This document shows, piece after piece, positions 6,190 to 7,825 of a DNA stretch of 7,825 bases; position 1 is the first letter of the stretch, and every line of letters begins with the position of its first letter. The notes beneath the pieces were generated by a model. It made no database searches. It was given only the letters and a program-made list of their open reading frames with translations, and was not told the DNA's origin. Where the stretch lies: contig JAJRVG010000107.1 in NCBI GenBank assembly GCA_021545595.1, positions 1-7,825 on the forward strand. Reading direction: 5' to 3'. The stretch is from Zetaproteobacteria bacterium (GTDB taxonomy: Bacteria; Pseudomonadota; Zetaproteobacteria; Mariprofundales; Mariprofundaceae). The position numbers and the translations under genes were made by a program.

Positions 6190-6270
6190 GCAAAAAATAT
6201 GCAGGTTTGCTGTCATATCCTCCGGTATGGTGAAAATGTTGAAATTCGGGGGATATAATGTCAAATTCAG

Positions 6271-7825
6271 TCAATATCCCAGATTCGGCTGTAGCCACCT
6301 CTCGGCCTCCTCAACACTCATACCTTTACGTCTGGCATAATCCTCTACCTGTTCACGATTAATGTTGCCGACGGTGAAGTATTTCGCCTCAGGGCTGGCA
6401 AAATAGAGCCCGGAGACGGATGCGGCGGGGTACATGGCATAGCTTTCGGTCAAAGAGGTGCCAATGTTGGTTTCCGCATCCAGCAGTTGCCAGAGCGTAC
6501 CTTTCTCGGTGTGTTCCGGGCATGCAGGATAGCCGGCGGCAGGGCGGATACCCTGATACTTCTCACGAACCATCTCTTCACTGGAGAGCGATTCGGTTTC
6601 TGAGTATCCCCAATGAGTTTTGCGGACATCCAGATGCATCTTCTCAGCCAGCGCCTCAGCCAGACGATCTGCCAGCACCTTCACCATGATGGCATGATAA
6701 TCATCATGATCTTTTTGGAATTCGACAGCTTTGGCTTCCGCCCCAAAAATGGAGACGGCAAAGCCACCCATATGGTCGGCACCGCTATGGGCCACAAAAT
6801 CGGCGAGGCAGAGGTTGGCACGGCTGTCCTTTTTGTCCTGCTGCTGGCGCAGGAAGTGGAAACGGGTGACTTCAGATGTACGGGTCTCATCGCTGTAGAC
6901 AATGACACTGTCATCATCTGTGGCGTTGGCAGGGAACAGGCCGATGACCGCTTTGGCAGTGAACCACTTCTCTGCAATGATCGAATCCAGCATACTCTGG
7001 GCATCGGCAAAAATCTTGCGGGCCTCTTCACCCTTCTTTGCATCATCCAGAATACGCGGGTAGGCGCCATTGAGTTGCCAGGCGCTGAAGAAGGGTGTCC
7101 AGTCGATGTAGTCACGTAACTCACTGATGGGGACGTCATCAAACACGCTTACACCGGGGCTGTTTGGAGCAGGGGGGATATGCCCCTCATCAATCTTCAC
7201 ACAGTTTGCGCGTGCATTGGCCAGTGAGAGAAACTCGGTCTGGCGGTTCCTCCCTTCATGCAGGAGGCGCACCTTCTCATACTCCTCACGGGTATCTTTC
7301 ACAAAAGAGTCACGGTTGACTTCGGAAATCAGGTTCTGAGCCACACCAACGGCCCGTGAGGCATCTTTCACCCAGATAATGGGCTCATCGTACTCCGGAA
7401 GGATTTTTACAGCTGTGTGTGCCTTGGAGGTGGTGGCACCACCGAGCATGATCGGCGTGGTGCGGTCGAGCCGTTTCATCTCTTTGGCAATATGCACCAT
7501 CTCATCCAGTGAAGGCGTGATCAGGCCGGAGAGACCAATAATATCCACATTATGCTTTTGCGCCTCTTCAAGAATGGTGGTGGCAGGAACCATGACACCG
7601 ATATCGATCACCTCAAAATTATTGCACTGCAGCACGATACCAACAATATTCTTGCCGATGTCATGAACATCACCCTTTACGGTGGCCATCAGGACTTTGC
7701 CGTTGGAGGCGTTGCCACCGGCCTTCTCCTTTTCAATAAACGGCATCAGCCAGGCCACTGCCTTTTTCATCACGCGGGCGGACTTCACTACCTGCGGCAG
7801 GAACATCCTGCCATCACCAAAGAGG
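6271..7825 (-). CDS. metH: Cobalamin-dependent methionine synthase MetH, C-terminal part (5' end cut by window edge)
   Basis: MetH moves a methyl group from methyltetrahydrofolate through cobalamin to homocysteine, making methionine in the cytoplasm. The visible 517 residues are the C-terminal part of a protein usually about 1,200 long; the homocysteine and folate domains lie beyond the right edge. The fragment opens with the end of the cap domain ([20 protein letters not shown]). The cobalamin-binding domain follows, with DVHDIG (His54 is the lower cobalt ligand), SGL (99-101) and GGATTS (128-133). The reactivation domain runs from about 200 to the end, with DWTPFF (Asp241), the AdoMet-binding [12 protein letters not shown] (427-438) and Tyr482, probable equivalents of E. 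coli Asp946, Arg1134 and Tyr1189. The end, WLQPNLGY, matches the normal C-terminus, so there is no truncation. The ATG at 7806 is internal, because the frame continues upstream with conserved residues. Any riboswitch would be outside the window. Confidence 0.97.
   Translation of the reverse strand, partial: LFGDGRMFLPQVVKSARVMKKAVAWLMPFIEKEKAGGNASNGKVLMATVKGDVHDIGKNIVGIVLQCNNFEVIDIGVMVPATTILEEAQKHNVDIIGLSGLITPSLDEMVHIAKEMKRLDRTTPIMLGGATTSKAHTAVKILPEYDEPIIWVKDASRAVGVAQNLISEVNRDSFVKDTREEYEKVRLLHEGRNRQTEFLSLANARANCVKIDEGHIPPAPNSPGVSVFDDVPISELRDYIDWTPFFSAWQLNGAYPRILDDAKKGEEARKIFADAQSMLDSIIAEKWFTAKAVIGLFPANATDDDSVIVYSDETRTSEVTRFHFLRQQQDKKDSRANLCLADFVAHSGADHMGGFAVSIFGAEAKAVEFQKDHDDYHAIMVKVLADRLAEALAEKMHLDVRKTHWGYSETESLSSEEMVREKYQGIRPAAGYPACPEHTEKGTLWQLLDAETNIGTSLTESYAMYPAASVSGLYFASPEAKYFTVGNINREQVEDYARRKGMSVEEAERWLQPNLGY

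Noticed and set aside
6151..6270. metH terminator or a riboswitch in the 120-base gap after metH
   Set aside because: No GC-rich hairpin with a T run is seen. A cobalamin or SAM riboswitch would lie upstream of metH, outside the window.
6613..7119. Plus-strand frame antisense to metH
   Set aside because: It is antisense to the conserved activation domain and shows no protein family features.
1..7825. Defence island, mobile element or CRISPR array
   Set aside because: I read both strands for direct repeats, transposase, integrase, nuclease-effector or toxin-antitoxin patterns. The only nuclease-fold gene is yhbQ, a common chromosomal gene.

Overview
The window is ordinary bacterial chromosome, most likely from a Gram-negative proteobacterium. 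The best clues are a YbiT-type ABC-F ATPase that aligns end to end with the enterobacterial protein as I remember it, a YhbQ-type GIY-YIG protein, a cobalamin-dependent MetH, and several proteins with periplasm-type signal peptides. A gamma- or zetaproteobacterium would fit, but the sequence alone does not settle the genus. I see no transposase, integrase, phage gene, CRISPR array, rRNA or tRNA.

Layout. Positions 1-2030 hold a minus-strand cluster read in the order yhbQ (GIY-YIG protein), msrB (exported methionine-R-sulfoxide reductase) and an FAD-dependent oxidoreductase that runs off the left edge. The last two overlap at a GTGA junction. A 219-base gap between yhbQ and msrB is open in the msrB frame but has no recognised product. 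Two plus-strand genes follow: a 65-residue hypothetical protein (2159-2356) and a host-attachment-family protein (2457-2894). Converging on them is a minus-strand pair: a small lipoprotein (3300-3476), then a two-helix membrane protein with a C-terminal zinc ribbon (2926-3273). Next is ybiT on the plus strand (3627-5219, TTG start). It faces a minus-strand secreted two-domain protein (5392-6150). The C-terminal 517 residues of metH occupy 6271-7825 on the minus strand, and the gene runs off the right edge.

How the genes relate. The one pair that looks tightly co-translated is msrB with the FAD oxidoreductase. msrB repairs oxidised methionine outside the cytoplasm, while the partner has no visible export signal, so any shared role is inference. 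metH makes methionine but lies about 4.7 kb away and is not part of that unit. YbiT acts at the ribosome and stands alone. The lipoprotein, the zinc-ribbon membrane protein and the secreted protein are envelope proteins of unknown function.

I did not find a clearly new multi-gene system. The most interesting leftovers are the uncharacterised envelope proteins, the single-cysteine MsrB coupled to an oxidoreductase, the open stretch ahead of msrB, and inverted repeats at 3522-3538 and 5318-5395.
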